A DNA stretch of 49,332 nucleotides, taken from positions 1-49,332 of the forward strand of contig CADCTC010000155.1 in assembly GCA_902805635.1 (NCBI GenBank), written 5' to 3'. A model generated the notes under the pieces. That model searched no databases. It was not told where the DNA came from and worked only from the letters and a program-made list of their open reading frames with translations. The position numbers were made by a program, and so were the translations under genes. Below, one piece after another: positions 23,547-31,051 of the stretch (position 1 is the first letter of the stretch; each line of letters starts with the position of its first letter). Origin of the DNA: an uncultured Chloroflexota bacterium (GTDB lineage Bacteria > Chloroflexota > UBA11872 > UBA12225).

Positions 23547-23837
23547 ATGACTGACCGGGAAGAGCTGTCGGCACGCTGGACCTGGTGCCGCGCCTGCGAA
23601 CATGCGTGGCCCGGTTCACAGGTGCGCTGTCCCGGCTGTGGCTCGGGGAGCCCGTGGGAGGTATTCGACTGGGAGTGGGCACGGATCCGGGCTGCGAACT
23701 GGCCAGCGGTGCCGGTGCCGGGCGAGCTCTATCCCGCGAGTGACTTGGGCGAACCCATCCCGCGGCGGGTGCCAACTGCTGACGCACCGCCGGCATCCGA
23801 GCAACGGTCGGTACGTGTAGGTAGACGGCGGAACTAA
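23547..23837 (+). CDS. zinc-ribbon protein, 96 residues
   Basis: Two C-x2-C pairs form a rubredoxin-like ribbon in the first third (WCRACEHAWPGSQVRCPGCGSG). The middle is rich in Trp and Pro. The C-terminus is basic. No known family beyond the zinc ribbon. It converges on the tape-measure operon, 92 bases away. Confidence 0.65.
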   Translation: MTDREELSARWTWCRACEHAWPGSQVRCPGCGSGSPWEVFDWEWARIRAANWPAVPVPGELYPASDLGEPIPRRVPTADAPPASEQRSVRVGRRRN

Positions 23838-23929
23838 GGGCGCCCGGTGGCGGCCCTGCCGAGCGAAAACGGGGCCGCCACCTCACAGGTAGGTGACGCC
23901 GGGTGGACAGGCTGGCGGGGCTGGGGTAT

Positions 23930-24619
23930 CTAGCGGAACAGGGCGGCGAGGGCCGCCACGTCATCGTCCATCAGGTCGCCGAGTCCAAGCCACGCCGCCT
24001 CTACGGCCGCATCCTCCTCTTCCACCTGGGCACGCGCCGCGGCGTCCAGGGGGAGCAAAGCACGCAGGGCGGCCAGCCTCCGCGCCTCTGCCCGCTGTTG
24101 CTCCCGCCGCGCCGCCACTACGCGCTGTGCTGCCTCCTCTGCCTGGCGGACCGCCGCGGCCTCCCTAATCGGCTGCATGTGGGCCTCATAGGCCGGGGCC
24201 AGGTCCCCCCACGGCACCAGCGGCGGCGGCGCCAGCCCAAACGAGGTGTAGACCCGCGCGCTCTTCTCCCGCAGGCGAAAGCGGAAGGCGGCAACGTCTG
24301 CCGGCTCTGGGAGCGGGAATGGGTCCGTCGCGACGAGCCGCCAGGGCTCATTGATGGACGTGGCCCACTCGCGGGCGAACCAGATGCGGGCCGCCGCCAT
24401 CGCCTTGCGGGCATCGAGCGTGAAGGCATCGGCGGTGATGCGCAGGTCCAGGCGTGTCGCCTCGGCGAGGAGGCGCCGGCCTTGTTCGACCTGCTTGGGG
24501 TCCAACGGAGACGTGCCGGCGAGCCAGCGGCGCAACCACTGGCGGTGCGTCAGCCGGGGCGCGCGGCGGTAGGGATAGCCGGTGCCGCGGCGCAGTGGTC
24601 GCAGCGTGGGAGGTGGCAT
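23930..24619 (-). CDS. phage-type hypothetical protein, last gene of the late operon
   Basis: 229 residues. The N-terminus is basic (RPLRRGTGYPYRRAPRLTHRQWLRRW). The C-terminal half is a long Ala/Glu/Arg helix, likely a coiled coil, with an acidic end. It overlaps the preceding gene by one base. It could be a virion-associated or tail-chaperone-like protein, but nothing specific is seen. Confidence 0.7.
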   Translation of the reverse strand: MPPPTLRPLRRGTGYPYRRAPRLTHRQWLRRWLAGTSPLDPKQVEQGRRLLAEATRLDLRITADAFTLDARKAMAAARIWFAREWATSINEPWRLVATDPFPLPEPADVAAFRFRLREKSARVYTSFGLAPPPLVPWGDLAPAYEAHMQPIREAAAVRQAEEAAQRVVAARREQQRAEARRLAALRALLPLDAAARAQVEEEDAAVEAAWLGLGDLMDDDVAALAALFR

Positions 24620-25044
24620 TAGTTCCCCCCTTCCGGTGCCACCCGCCGCTGGACGCGCTCTGCCACGTCATCCCAGGCCGCCGGTGTCGCGGGTGCCGGG
24701 CAGCGGGTGCACCAGCCGAACCAACACTCGCCCGGCTCAATGGGGGTGTGGAAGAGCACCGCATCGAAGCCGCCGCCGGCGAGCGCCTCGCGGGCGGCGG
24801 TGCCCTCGCCGGCGGCGAGGTTGAGGACGCCCAACCCGTCCGGCCTCGTCCAAATGAACTCGCCGACGCGACCGCAGAGGACGCAGTGCACGCCGGCCTC
24901 ACACCAGAAGAGCCGCCACGCCTTGGGGTACTGCTGGCGCCAGCGGCGCATCCGTTCGCCGAGTTGGCGCAGCTCGGGCGCGTCGGCACGCTCAAAATGC
25001 AGCGTGGCAGGCAATGCGCCTGGTGCGGGTGATGTGGTGACCAT
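24619..25044 (-). CDS. cysteine-rich hypothetical protein following the tape measure
   Basis: 141 residues. C-x2-C pairs occur at VHCVLCGRVG and WCTRCPAP, with other Cys/Trp residues near (WRLFWCEAG, ECWFGW), so it probably binds zinc. It begins one base after the tape-measure stop and overlaps the next gene by one base. In tailed phages minor tail proteins follow the tape measure, but I cannot match it to one. Confidence 0.7.
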   Translation of the reverse strand: MVTTSPAPGALPATLHFERADAPELRQLGERMRRWRQQYPKAWRLFWCEAGVHCVLCGRVGEFIWTRPDGLGVLNLAAGEGTAAREALAGGGFDAVLFHTPIEPGECWFGWCTRCPAPATPAAWDDVAERVQRRVAPEGGN

Positions 25045-25045
25045 C

Positions 25046-26497
25046 TTAGGATCCCGGTGCCTCTGCGCCCGCGCTGTCCAGAGTGCGCCGCTGGGCCGCG
25101 GCTACTGCATCGGCGACCTCTTGCACGTCTACCGCGCTGCTGATGGGACCAGTGTTCACGGTCGTGTTCAGCGTGATGTCGCCGAACAGTCCCGGATAGC
25201 GACTCGGGTCAATAGCCGGGAGCGGCGCACCTGGCGGGATAACCGGCCCCAGCGGCAGACCGCCGCCCATCTGGGTCGTGCCGCGCGGGCCAAGCCCTGG
25301 AATGCCCAGCCGGGCGCGGGCGGCGTCCGCGGCGGGGCCGAACGTGTCGGCCAGGCCGGGCACGCCGGCCAAACCGACGATGAACTGATCCATCGTGACC
25401 GTCAATCTGCCCAGGTGCTCGGCCAGCGCGGTCCTCACACCATCGATGGCCGTGGTGATGGTGCCGATGGTGGCGGGGATGCCGCCGATGATGCCCGGCA
25501 GGCTCTCCGCGCCGTCGACGAACCTGCGGAAGCCATCGGCAGCGCCCTTGCCGAACACTTCCTCGATGCGCATTGTGGCCGCCACTTCCAGCGCCTGCGG
25601 GAGCGACAGGCCATGCGCTGACGCGAGATTGGTGGCCGTCTGCAAGACCGTCCCCAGGCTCTCGCCCGTGGCGCTGAGGACGCCCGCCACGTTGGTGCCG
25701 AGCGTGCGCCAGAGCTCCTTGAGTGCCGGCAGGTTGCTCGCGATCAAGCCGCCGAAGCGGTCCAACTCCAGACCCAGACCCGCCAGGATGGGTTTGCCGG
25801 CCTCGATGAAGACGGAGTCCAACAAGTCCTTAAAGGTCGAGAAGCGGCCCTCCGTCGTCTTGGCGCGCTTCTCGACCAGCGCCATCGTGACGCCATTCTG
25901 CTCAAGTACCCGGTTGAGGGCAATGAGGCCCGGCACGCCCTGCGCGACGAGCGCCTTGATGGGCTTTGCGTCAATGTCGAAGCGATCGGCGAGGCTCACC
26001 CAATCGCCAGAGGCCGCGTTGCGGATGGCGACGGCGGCACCGTCCAGGCCCTGCGCGGGGTTCACCGCCGCGAGCTTCATCATCGTGTCGAGCACCGTGT
26101 CCACAGGGGCGCCGGTGGCCTTGATGAGGGGCAGCACGCTCCCCACCGAGCGCGCCAGCTCGGAAAACCCGTGCGGCGTCTCGTCTGCGCGCTTGCGGAT
26201 GAACGCGAGCATGTCTGCCGCGGCCTGACCGCTGCCCAGCATCGCCTCGAAGCGGGCGGTGAGCCCTTCCAACTCATTGGCGAGCCCGACGCCCAGCGTC
26301 TTCTTCACAATGTCCGCGGCGGAGCCCAGTGCGTCAATGCCCAGCGTAGCGGCGCCGACGCCCAACGCCGTGGACGCTGTGCTGCTCACAAAGGAGCGTG
26401 ACGCACTCGTAACGGAGTGACTGACGGAGTTCAGGCCGCGCAAGGCGCCGGTGATGTCGGCGCCGACGACGACTTGCAAGGTGGCGGCGGTGGCCAT
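25046..26497 (-). CDS. tail tape measure-like protein
   Basis: 483 residues, short for a tape measure. The N-terminal pattern is typical: VVVGADITGALRGLNSV, then a long Ala/Ser/Gly helix, then the segment with FEAMLGSGQAAADMLAFIRK and a phrase ADETPHGFSELARSVGSVLP matching the tape-measure core domain. The middle is rich in Gly/Ala/Leu helices with hydrophobic stretches. In phages this protein sets tail length and helps DNA entry. If the gene is intact it predicts a very short tail or a non-standard role. Confidence 0.75.
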   Translation of the reverse strand: MATAATLQVVVGADITGALRGLNSVSHSVTSASRSFVSSTASTALGVGAATLGIDALGSAADIVKKTLGVGLANELEGLTARFEAMLGSGQAAADMLAFIRKRADETPHGFSELARSVGSVLPLIKATGAPVDTVLDTMMKLAAVNPAQGLDGAAVAIRNAASGDWVSLADRFDIDAKPIKALVAQGVPGLIALNRVLEQNGVTMALVEKRAKTTEGRFSTFKDLLDSVFIEAGKPILAGLGLELDRFGGLIASNLPALKELWRTLGTNVAGVLSATGESLGTVLQTATNLASAHGLSLPQALEVAATMRIEEVFGKGAADGFRRFVDGAESLPGIIGGIPATIGTITTAIDGVRTALAEHLGRLTVTMDQFIVGLAGVPGLADTFGPAADAARARLGIPGLGPRGTTQMGGGLPLGPVIPPGAPLPAIDPSRYPGLFGDITLNTTVNTGPISSAVDVQEVADAVAAAQRRTLDSAGAEAPGS

Positions 26498-26527
26498 GTC
26501 GATGGTTCTTTCTGGTCCGTGGTTGGG

Positions 26528-26917
26528 CTACAGGCTGTACTGGCCTGTGCCACGCAGGCGTGCCACAGCGGCCTCCCGCGCCTCGCGGCGGTCATCGTCG
26601 ATCAAGTTGAGGCGCAACCGCGGCCATGCTCGGGCCTCGAAATCGGCCGCCGTGCTCTCTGGGTGCTCGGCCAGCCAAGTGCGCTTCAGTCGCTCTTTGG
26701 CCGGCGCCAGGGCGGCCTCGATGCGCGCCTGCTCCTGCGCGGCCCGTTCCGCCTTCTCGGCGGCGATGCCGGCCTGGATGCGCGCCTTGGCCGCGTCGTT
26801 CTGCCGCTGGCGCTCGGCCTCCTCTGCCTCCCGTTCGGCGCGTGCTGCTGCTTCGCGCGCCTGGTACTCGGCACCGTAGGCTTTCGGGTAGTGGTTTACG
26901 GTGGTGCGTGTGGTCAT
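26528..26917 (-). CDS. coiled-coil protein upstream of the tape measure
   Basis: 129 residues. Residues about 20-85 are an unbroken Ala/Glu/Arg coiled coil; the C-terminal third is globular (RTWLAEHPESTAADFEARAWPRLR). It sits where scaffold or tail-chaperone genes occur, but no motif allows assignment. Confidence 0.65.
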   Translation of the reverse strand: MTTRTTVNHYPKAYGAEYQAREAAARAEREAEEAERQRQNDAAKARIQAGIAAEKAERAAQEQARIEAALAPAKERLKRTWLAEHPESTAADFEARAWPRLRLNLIDDDRREAREAAVARLRGTGQYSL

Positions 26918-26946
26918 TGTCTTGTTCTCTCTCGTTCGTGGTCGGG

Positions 26947-27630
26947 CTAGCGGCGGGTCACTTGTTCAGCCTGCTGCATGTACTGCGCGCCGCTGCCGAG
27001 CAGCTCCCAGGCGATGCGCCCCACGCGCATGCCCAGGACGCCGGCGGCGTTGTCGGCCGCATCGGCGGCGGTTCGCCGGCTGCCGTCCACGAGGTGCGCT
27101 TCGAGCGCGGTGACGACTTCCCGGAGAGGGTCGAGCTGGTCGCCGCCGGCAACGGTGCGACCTTCCCGCGCCGCCTGCTTCCACTCGTCAAGTAGGCGGC
27201 TGGCCTCGCGGTGGTGCAGGACCATCTCCACCCTGGAGCCGCTCTCCAGGGCCGCGCGGCACCGTTCCACAAACCGCGCGGCCGGCAGCCGCTCAACGTC
27301 ATCCTGGATGAAGGGCCGCCGAGCGGAGGCGCGCTCCAGCTCGCTGGCGGTCAGCGTGGCCACCAGGTCGTGTTCCTGCGTGCGTTCGGCAGCGACGGCT
27401 GCTGTCGCCGCGGTCACGGCCTCGTTTGCTGCGGTGAGCGCCCGGCGCAGCGTGTCACGTAGCGCCGCCTCCCGCCGGGCCTGCTCGTCCGGTGCATAAA
27501 TCGGGCGGCCGTCGGCGTTGAAGAGCGCCGCGCGGCCCTGGCGGTACTGGTCCGCAGCGCGATCGACGGCGCTGCCGTGCCTTACCAGCTCTGCGCTGGT
27601 GGGTGGCTTGGTCGTGATGGTCTGGGTCAT
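26947..27630 (-). CDS. phage-type helical hypothetical protein
   Basis: 227 residues, start overlapping the nuclease gene stop by 4 bases (ATGA). Highly helical and Ala-rich (TAANEAVTAATAAVAAERTQ, DAADNAAGVLGMRVGRIAW). The position between terminase and tape measure suggests a scaffold- or head-related protein. It lacks any capsid-fold signature I can see. Confidence 0.65.
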   Translation of the reverse strand: MTQTITTKPPTSAELVRHGSAVDRAADQYRQGRAALFNADGRPIYAPDEQARREAALRDTLRRALTAANEAVTAATAAVAAERTQEHDLVATLTASELERASARRPFIQDDVERLPAARFVERCRAALESGSRVEMVLHHREASRLLDEWKQAAREGRTVAGGDQLDPLREVVTALEAHLVDGSRRTAADAADNAAGVLGMRVGRIAWELLGSGAQYMQQAEQVTRR

Positions 27631-28469
27631 CTTCTGCTCCTTGTGCGATGTAGTGGTCGATTGGGTGTGTGCTCGGCGGTAGAGGCGCGCCGCTCCCTGG
27701 TGCGGGCGTCGTTGTCGAGGAGACTGTTGAACCAGCCCCGAAACCAGACGGCGAGGCAGAGGGCAAAGGCGAGGTCATCGTGCTCACCCTCCCGCCAACT
27801 GCCGTAGGTGTCGTTCGCGGCGGCCGTGATCTTGACCTTGAAAGAGGCGAGCTCCTTCACCAGCACGGAAGCGTCCGGCAGGGCACGGGCAATGGTCAAC
27901 CGCCGCTGTTGGAGCGCCACCTGGGTAGCCCCCACCAGGTCCCGCTTGGGGGTGTGCAGGCCGCTGATGGCGTCTCCCGTGACGGCGATGCCGCCCGTGA
28001 CCGTCACCGGGATGACGCGCACGCCCTCGAGCGCGAAGTAGTCGCAAACGGCGCGGCCCACGCCCGTCTGATCCACCAGGACGGCGGTCGTGTCGGGCTG
28101 CAGCGGTGCGGTGCTGATGAGCTGTTTCACCCGCCGCACCACATCCGGGTAACTGGTGCCCAACGGCAGGCGCTCCAGGTGGCGCACTGCGAGCGGCGGA
28201 TCTGCGGGTCTGCCGTACTGGGCCGTCCAGCGGCGAGCGGCGTCTAACTGGCGCAGCGTCATGGCGGAGGGCAGCGCCCAGCCGCCGGCATCCGCCGTAG
28301 TGGGGTCGGCATCGAACCATTGCCAGCCGTCCACGCGCTCCGAGGCCACCCCCGCCGCCAGCTGCGCGGCGCGCGACGGGAGGTACTGCCCCTCTTCCAC
28401 CAGGGCAATCGCGGTGAAGTCTTGGGATTGCCCCAGGTCCACCCCCAGAAAATGCACGTAGTCGCTCAT
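27627..28469 (-). CDS. terminase large subunit, nuclease part (RNase H fold)
   Basis: 280 residues. The RNase H-like acidic residues are visible: Asp11 in FLGVDLGQSQDFTA, a second in AVLVDQTGVG, and paired Asp in EHDDLAFALCLAVW. This matches the C-terminal nuclease domain of the terminase large subunit that cuts packaged DNA. Its ATG overlaps the stop of the ATPase gene (TGATG), so the two products should be made in a coupled fashion. The last 40 residues are Arg-rich. Confidence 0.8.
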   Translation of the reverse strand: MSDYVHFLGVDLGQSQDFTAIALVEEGQYLPSRAAQLAAGVASERVDGWQWFDADPTTADAGGWALPSAMTLRQLDAARRWTAQYGRPADPPLAVRHLERLPLGTSYPDVVRRVKQLISTAPLQPDTTAVLVDQTGVGRAVCDYFALEGVRVIPVTVTGGIAVTGDAISGLHTPKRDLVGATQVALQQRRLTIARALPDASVLVKELASFKVKITAAANDTYGSWREGEHDDLAFALCLAVWFRGWFNSLLDNDARTRERRASTAEHTPNRPLHRTRSRR

Positions 28470-29317
28470 CAGGCAACCCCCTGGGACAGCAGTGGCAGCA
28501 GTGGCGGCACGTCCGAGAGCGCCGCCTCGATGTCGTCGTAGCTAAACACCTGGTCCACGGTCTCCTCGAAGGAGCAGCCGTACTCCTGGCGATACCAGCG
28601 ATCGGGCAGGGCGCGGCGTTCTTCCGCCAAGAAGGCAGGCGAGATACGCGGGCACTCCGTGGCCGGCACTTCGTAGCGTTCCCAGGAGGGGCCGCCGTTG
28701 GTCCACGCCTCAAAGAAGTGGCCCCGCTTGCCGAACGGCGTGCTCATCAGGATCAGCCGGCCGCCGCTCACCGCGAGCATCGGTCGCACCGCCAGATACA
28801 GCTCGTCGGCGGCGCGCGCTGCCTCGTCTTCCACGATGAGGCTGACCCCCGAATAGCCGCGGATCGTGCCCTCTTTGCCGGGTAGGCTGACAATGCGGCT
28901 GCCGTTGGCGAGGGTGAGCAGCTGCGTCGTCTCGTGCACGCTCGGCGCAGTTGCCCCGGCGGCGCGGTACGTCGCGAGGCACTTGCCAAAGAGCTCGCCG
29001 CTCTGGCGCTCGGACGGGGACACCAGCAGCACCAGACTGCCCGGTGCGTAGAGCGCCTGGTGGACGGCCAGCACCGCCGCCGTGGTGCTTTTGCCGCCCT
29101 GCCGGGTGACGTTCAGCAGCACCCGCGGCGCCGTCGAGCGCAGCAGCCGGCGCTGCCACGAGTCGGGCTCGGTACCCAGCGCGCGGCGGGCAAGCACCAC
29201 GGGGTCGAGCGCCGCGGCCAGGTCGGCGGCGAGAGTTCCGGCGTACCCACCGGCACAGCGGGGTGGTGGGTACCCTCTGTCTGGGGGGGAAGCCACGGAC
29301 TCGCCGCCGCTCGCCAT
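28469..29317 (-). CDS. terminase large subunit, ATPase part
   Basis: About 282 residues from the ATG at 29317; the frame is open further upstream but that part is antisense to a membrane-protein frame and low complexity. The Walker A of terminases is clear (LNVTRQGGKSTT), the Walker B segment is SLIVEDEAARAADE, and the coupling motif is ILMSTPFGKRGHF. Normally a nuclease domain follows in the same chain. Here the protein ends after a short linker and the nuclease is a separate gene. It powers DNA packaging into heads. Confidence 0.85.
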   Translation of the reverse strand: MASGGESVASPPDRGYPPPRCAGGYAGTLAADLAAALDPVVLARRALGTEPDSWQRRLLRSTAPRVLLNVTRQGGKSTTAAVLAVHQALYAPGSLVLLVSPSERQSGELFGKCLATYRAAGATAPSVHETTQLLTLANGSRIVSLPGKEGTIRGYSGVSLIVEDEAARAADELYLAVRPMLAVSGGRLILMSTPFGKRGHFFEAWTNGGPSWERYEVPATECPRISPAFLAEERRALPDRWYRQEYGCSFEETVDQVFSYDDIEAALSDVPPLLPLLSQGVA

Positions 29318-29330
29318 TGCGTTTGTCATC

Positions 29331-29510
29331 GTGGTGGTTGGCGCGGGCGTCGCTGGTTTCGCCATGCGCCGCGGGGCGCGAGGATTGGAGCGGGCGGGAG
29401 AGGACCCGGAGACGGCAGTCGCCACCGCGGTCATGTCCTGGGTGCTGATCGTGACCGCCCTGTGCGTCGTCGCCATGCTCATCTTGGGCCTCGCACTCCT
29501 GCTGCGCTAG
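29331..29510 (+). CDS. small membrane protein antisense to the terminase start
   Basis: The frame encodes two hydrophobic helices (VVVGAGVAGF preceded by LAIAFVI, then VLIVTALCVVAMLILGLALLL) joined by a charged loop. The start is uncertain: GTG at 29331 cuts into the first helix and only ATT (29316) precedes it. It lies on the plus strand against the late operon and ends 2 bases before the next gene. The holin-like two-helix layout supports coding. Confidence 0.5.
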   Translation: MVVGAGVAGFAMRRGARGLERAGEDPETAVATAVMSWVLIVTALCVVAMLILGLALLLR

Positions 29511-29512
29511 GA

Positions 29513-30004
29513 CTACGCATTTCTGGACTCCAGAGTCGCCAGGGCACCGGCCACCGCTGCGCGGGCGTCCGGGTACGGCTGCAAGGTGGCCAGCAGCACA
29601 CCGCGCACCTGGTGCCATTCGGCGCTGAGCGTGACGTTGACCACGGGCCGCTCGTCCAACTCACCCATCAGCTTCCCGAGTAGTTCCAGGCAGCCGCGCG
29701 CCTCTCGGATGGCGCCCAGGGCGGCCATGAGTTGCCCCGTTCCCTCCGCCGTGTCGAGGATGCCGAGCGCCCGCGCCTGGAGGGTGCGCACCTGGGCCAG
29801 TAGCGTGTCGGCGTTGGCGGCCTCCGCGGCGTCCTGCGCCTTGACCAGGCGGGCGGGCAGATGCTCATCCTTGTGGCGATAGAGCGCCATCTGGTGAACC
29901 GATAAATACCGTGAAGCCACGGCGGTCACCGCTTCGCCCGAGACGAGTGCCTTGTCGATGGCGGCGCGCTCGGGATGGGTGCAAACGGTGCAGCTCCTGG
30001 CCAC
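29513..30004 (-). CDS. small terminase-like DNA-binding protein
   Basis: 163 residues from GTG at 30004, with a GGAGGGGG site upstream. The N-terminus has C-x2-C and a helix-turn-helix: CTVCTHPERAAIDKALVSG, AVTAVASRYL and VHQMALYRHKDEHLP. This Cys-His-Pro opening followed by an HTH is common in phage terminase small subunits of GC-rich hosts. The rest is helical, suited to ring oligomerisation. It lies directly upstream of the ATPase gene. Confidence 0.75.
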   Translation of the reverse strand: MARSCTVCTHPERAAIDKALVSGEAVTAVASRYLSVHQMALYRHKDEHLPARLVKAQDAAEAANADTLLAQVRTLQARALGILDTAEGTGQLMAALGAIREARGCLELLGKLMGELDERPVVNVTLSAEWHQVRGVLLATLQPYPDARAAVAGALATLESRNA

Positions 30005-30125
30005 GTCAGACGGCCCCCTCCGGCGAGGTGTCAGTGCCGCGGCGAGTCGGTTGCAAGGGCGTGAACAGGGTTTCCGCAGACTGTTCGGCGGGAGTACGGT
30101 GGGTAGTGGAGAGGGGAGACACCGC

Positions 30126-30245
30126 ATGGGCTTCGAAACCGCTGACGTGCTGGGCTTCGCCCTGCTGGTCGCCGGGGTGCTGGCAGCCGGCATGCTCATT
30201 GGGCTCGCGGCACACGCCGCGGACCGGCTCGGCCTCCGTCGGTGA
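30126..30245 (+). CDS. 39-residue single-helix membrane peptide
   Basis: ATG 30126, with GGGGAG upstream. Almost all of the peptide is one membrane helix (DVLGFALLVAGVLAAGMLIGLAAHA without charge), ending RLGLRR in the cytoplasm. First of three small membrane peptides in a row on the plus strand; could be holin or anti-holin. Confidence 0.6.
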   Translation: MGFETADVLGFALLVAGVLAAGMLIGLAAHAADRLGLRR

Positions 30246-30309
30246 CAGCCGCGTAGCGCGCACGCGCCTTGCTCGGGGCGCGGCCTCCGTCTTGCGCTGT
30301 GCGTCGGGG

Positions 30310-30480
30310 ATGGAGGCGTTCATCCTCACCGCCAGCCTGCTGCTGGCCGGCATGACCATCGGCGCGCTCCGCGCGGAGGCAGATCGCGAGGCAGCGCGGA
30401 CCACTCCGCCGCGGTCGTGGCCGCCGCCCGAGGCAAGGGCAGCCATCTGGCCCAGCTCCCGGATGACCGCGGCGCGGTAA
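30310..30480 (+). CDS. 56-residue membrane peptide
   Basis: ATG 30310. One N-terminal helix (EAFILTASLLLAGMTIGAL) followed by a basic, Pro-rich tail. Second of the three small membrane peptides. No good ribosome-binding site. Confidence 0.45.
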   Translation: MEAFILTASLLLAGMTIGALRAEADREAARTTPPRSWPPPEARAAIWPSSRMTAAR

Positions 30481-30579
30481 GGCACGGAGTCGTCCACGAC
30501 GACTTCACAACCCAAAATGCCGGCCGTGCATTGCCCTGTGTCGGTCGCTGCGTCAGCCTTGTCACAGGGACGCAGACCA

Positions 30580-30726
30580 ATGGACGCCAACACCGCCGCA
30601 GTTGTTGCCCTCAGCGCGCTGCTCGCGTGCGGCCTCGTGTCCGGCGCCGCGCTGTGGCTCCGAGGCGTGGCCAGCCGCGCGGTCGGGCCTACACCGAGTG
30701 CCCGCAACGACCTGCCGTTTGCGTAG
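30580..30726 (+). CDS. 48-residue membrane peptide
   Basis: ATG 30580. One helix (TAAVVALSALLACGLVSGAAL) and a basic tail. Third small membrane peptide of the set; it converges on the replication operon. Together with its neighbours it may form the element's lysis module, but no endolysin is present. Confidence 0.5.
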   Translation: MDANTAAVVALSALLACGLVSGAALWLRGVASRAVGPTPSARNDLPFA

Positions 30727-30733
30727 CGTGCCA

Positions 30734-31051
30734 TCAGGCCATTCCGTCCTGCTGCGCCGCCGCCGCCAGATGACCGACGTGGTGGCAGCCGCCCAGTGAC
30801 CGGAAGGCGCCGCACGCGCAACGCCAGCGCCCGTTCTCCACGGTCACCCTGAAGTAGCGGCCCTGCTCGCTTGGCACGTCTGAGGTGGCCAGCACCAGCG
30901 GCGCGCCGGCGGCGTCCACCGTCTCCAGCACGTCCACCGCGATGGGCACCTTGCGGTAGCCCCAACCATCCGCGCGGCGGGTACGGCCCGCAGCATTGCG
31001 CCGCTGCTGCATCTCCCGCTTCACCTGGGCGTGTGTCTGGGTGTCCATCAA
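30734..31051 (-). CDS. second SWIM-like zinc-finger protein
   Basis: 105 residues; its ATG overlaps the primase stop by 4 bases. The pattern C-A-C, eight residues, C-H-H (RCACGAFRSLGGCHHVGHL) repeats the CxC...CxH layout of the protein at 16531. A basic N-terminus (KREMQQRRNAAGRTRRADG) suggests nucleic-acid contact. Translational coupling to primase points to a replication role. Confidence 0.75.
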   Translation of the reverse strand: MMDTQTHAQVKREMQQRRNAAGRTRRADGWGYRKVPIAVDVLETVDAAGAPLVLATSDVPSEQGRYFRVTVENGRWRCACGAFRSLGGCHHVGHLAAAAQQDGMA

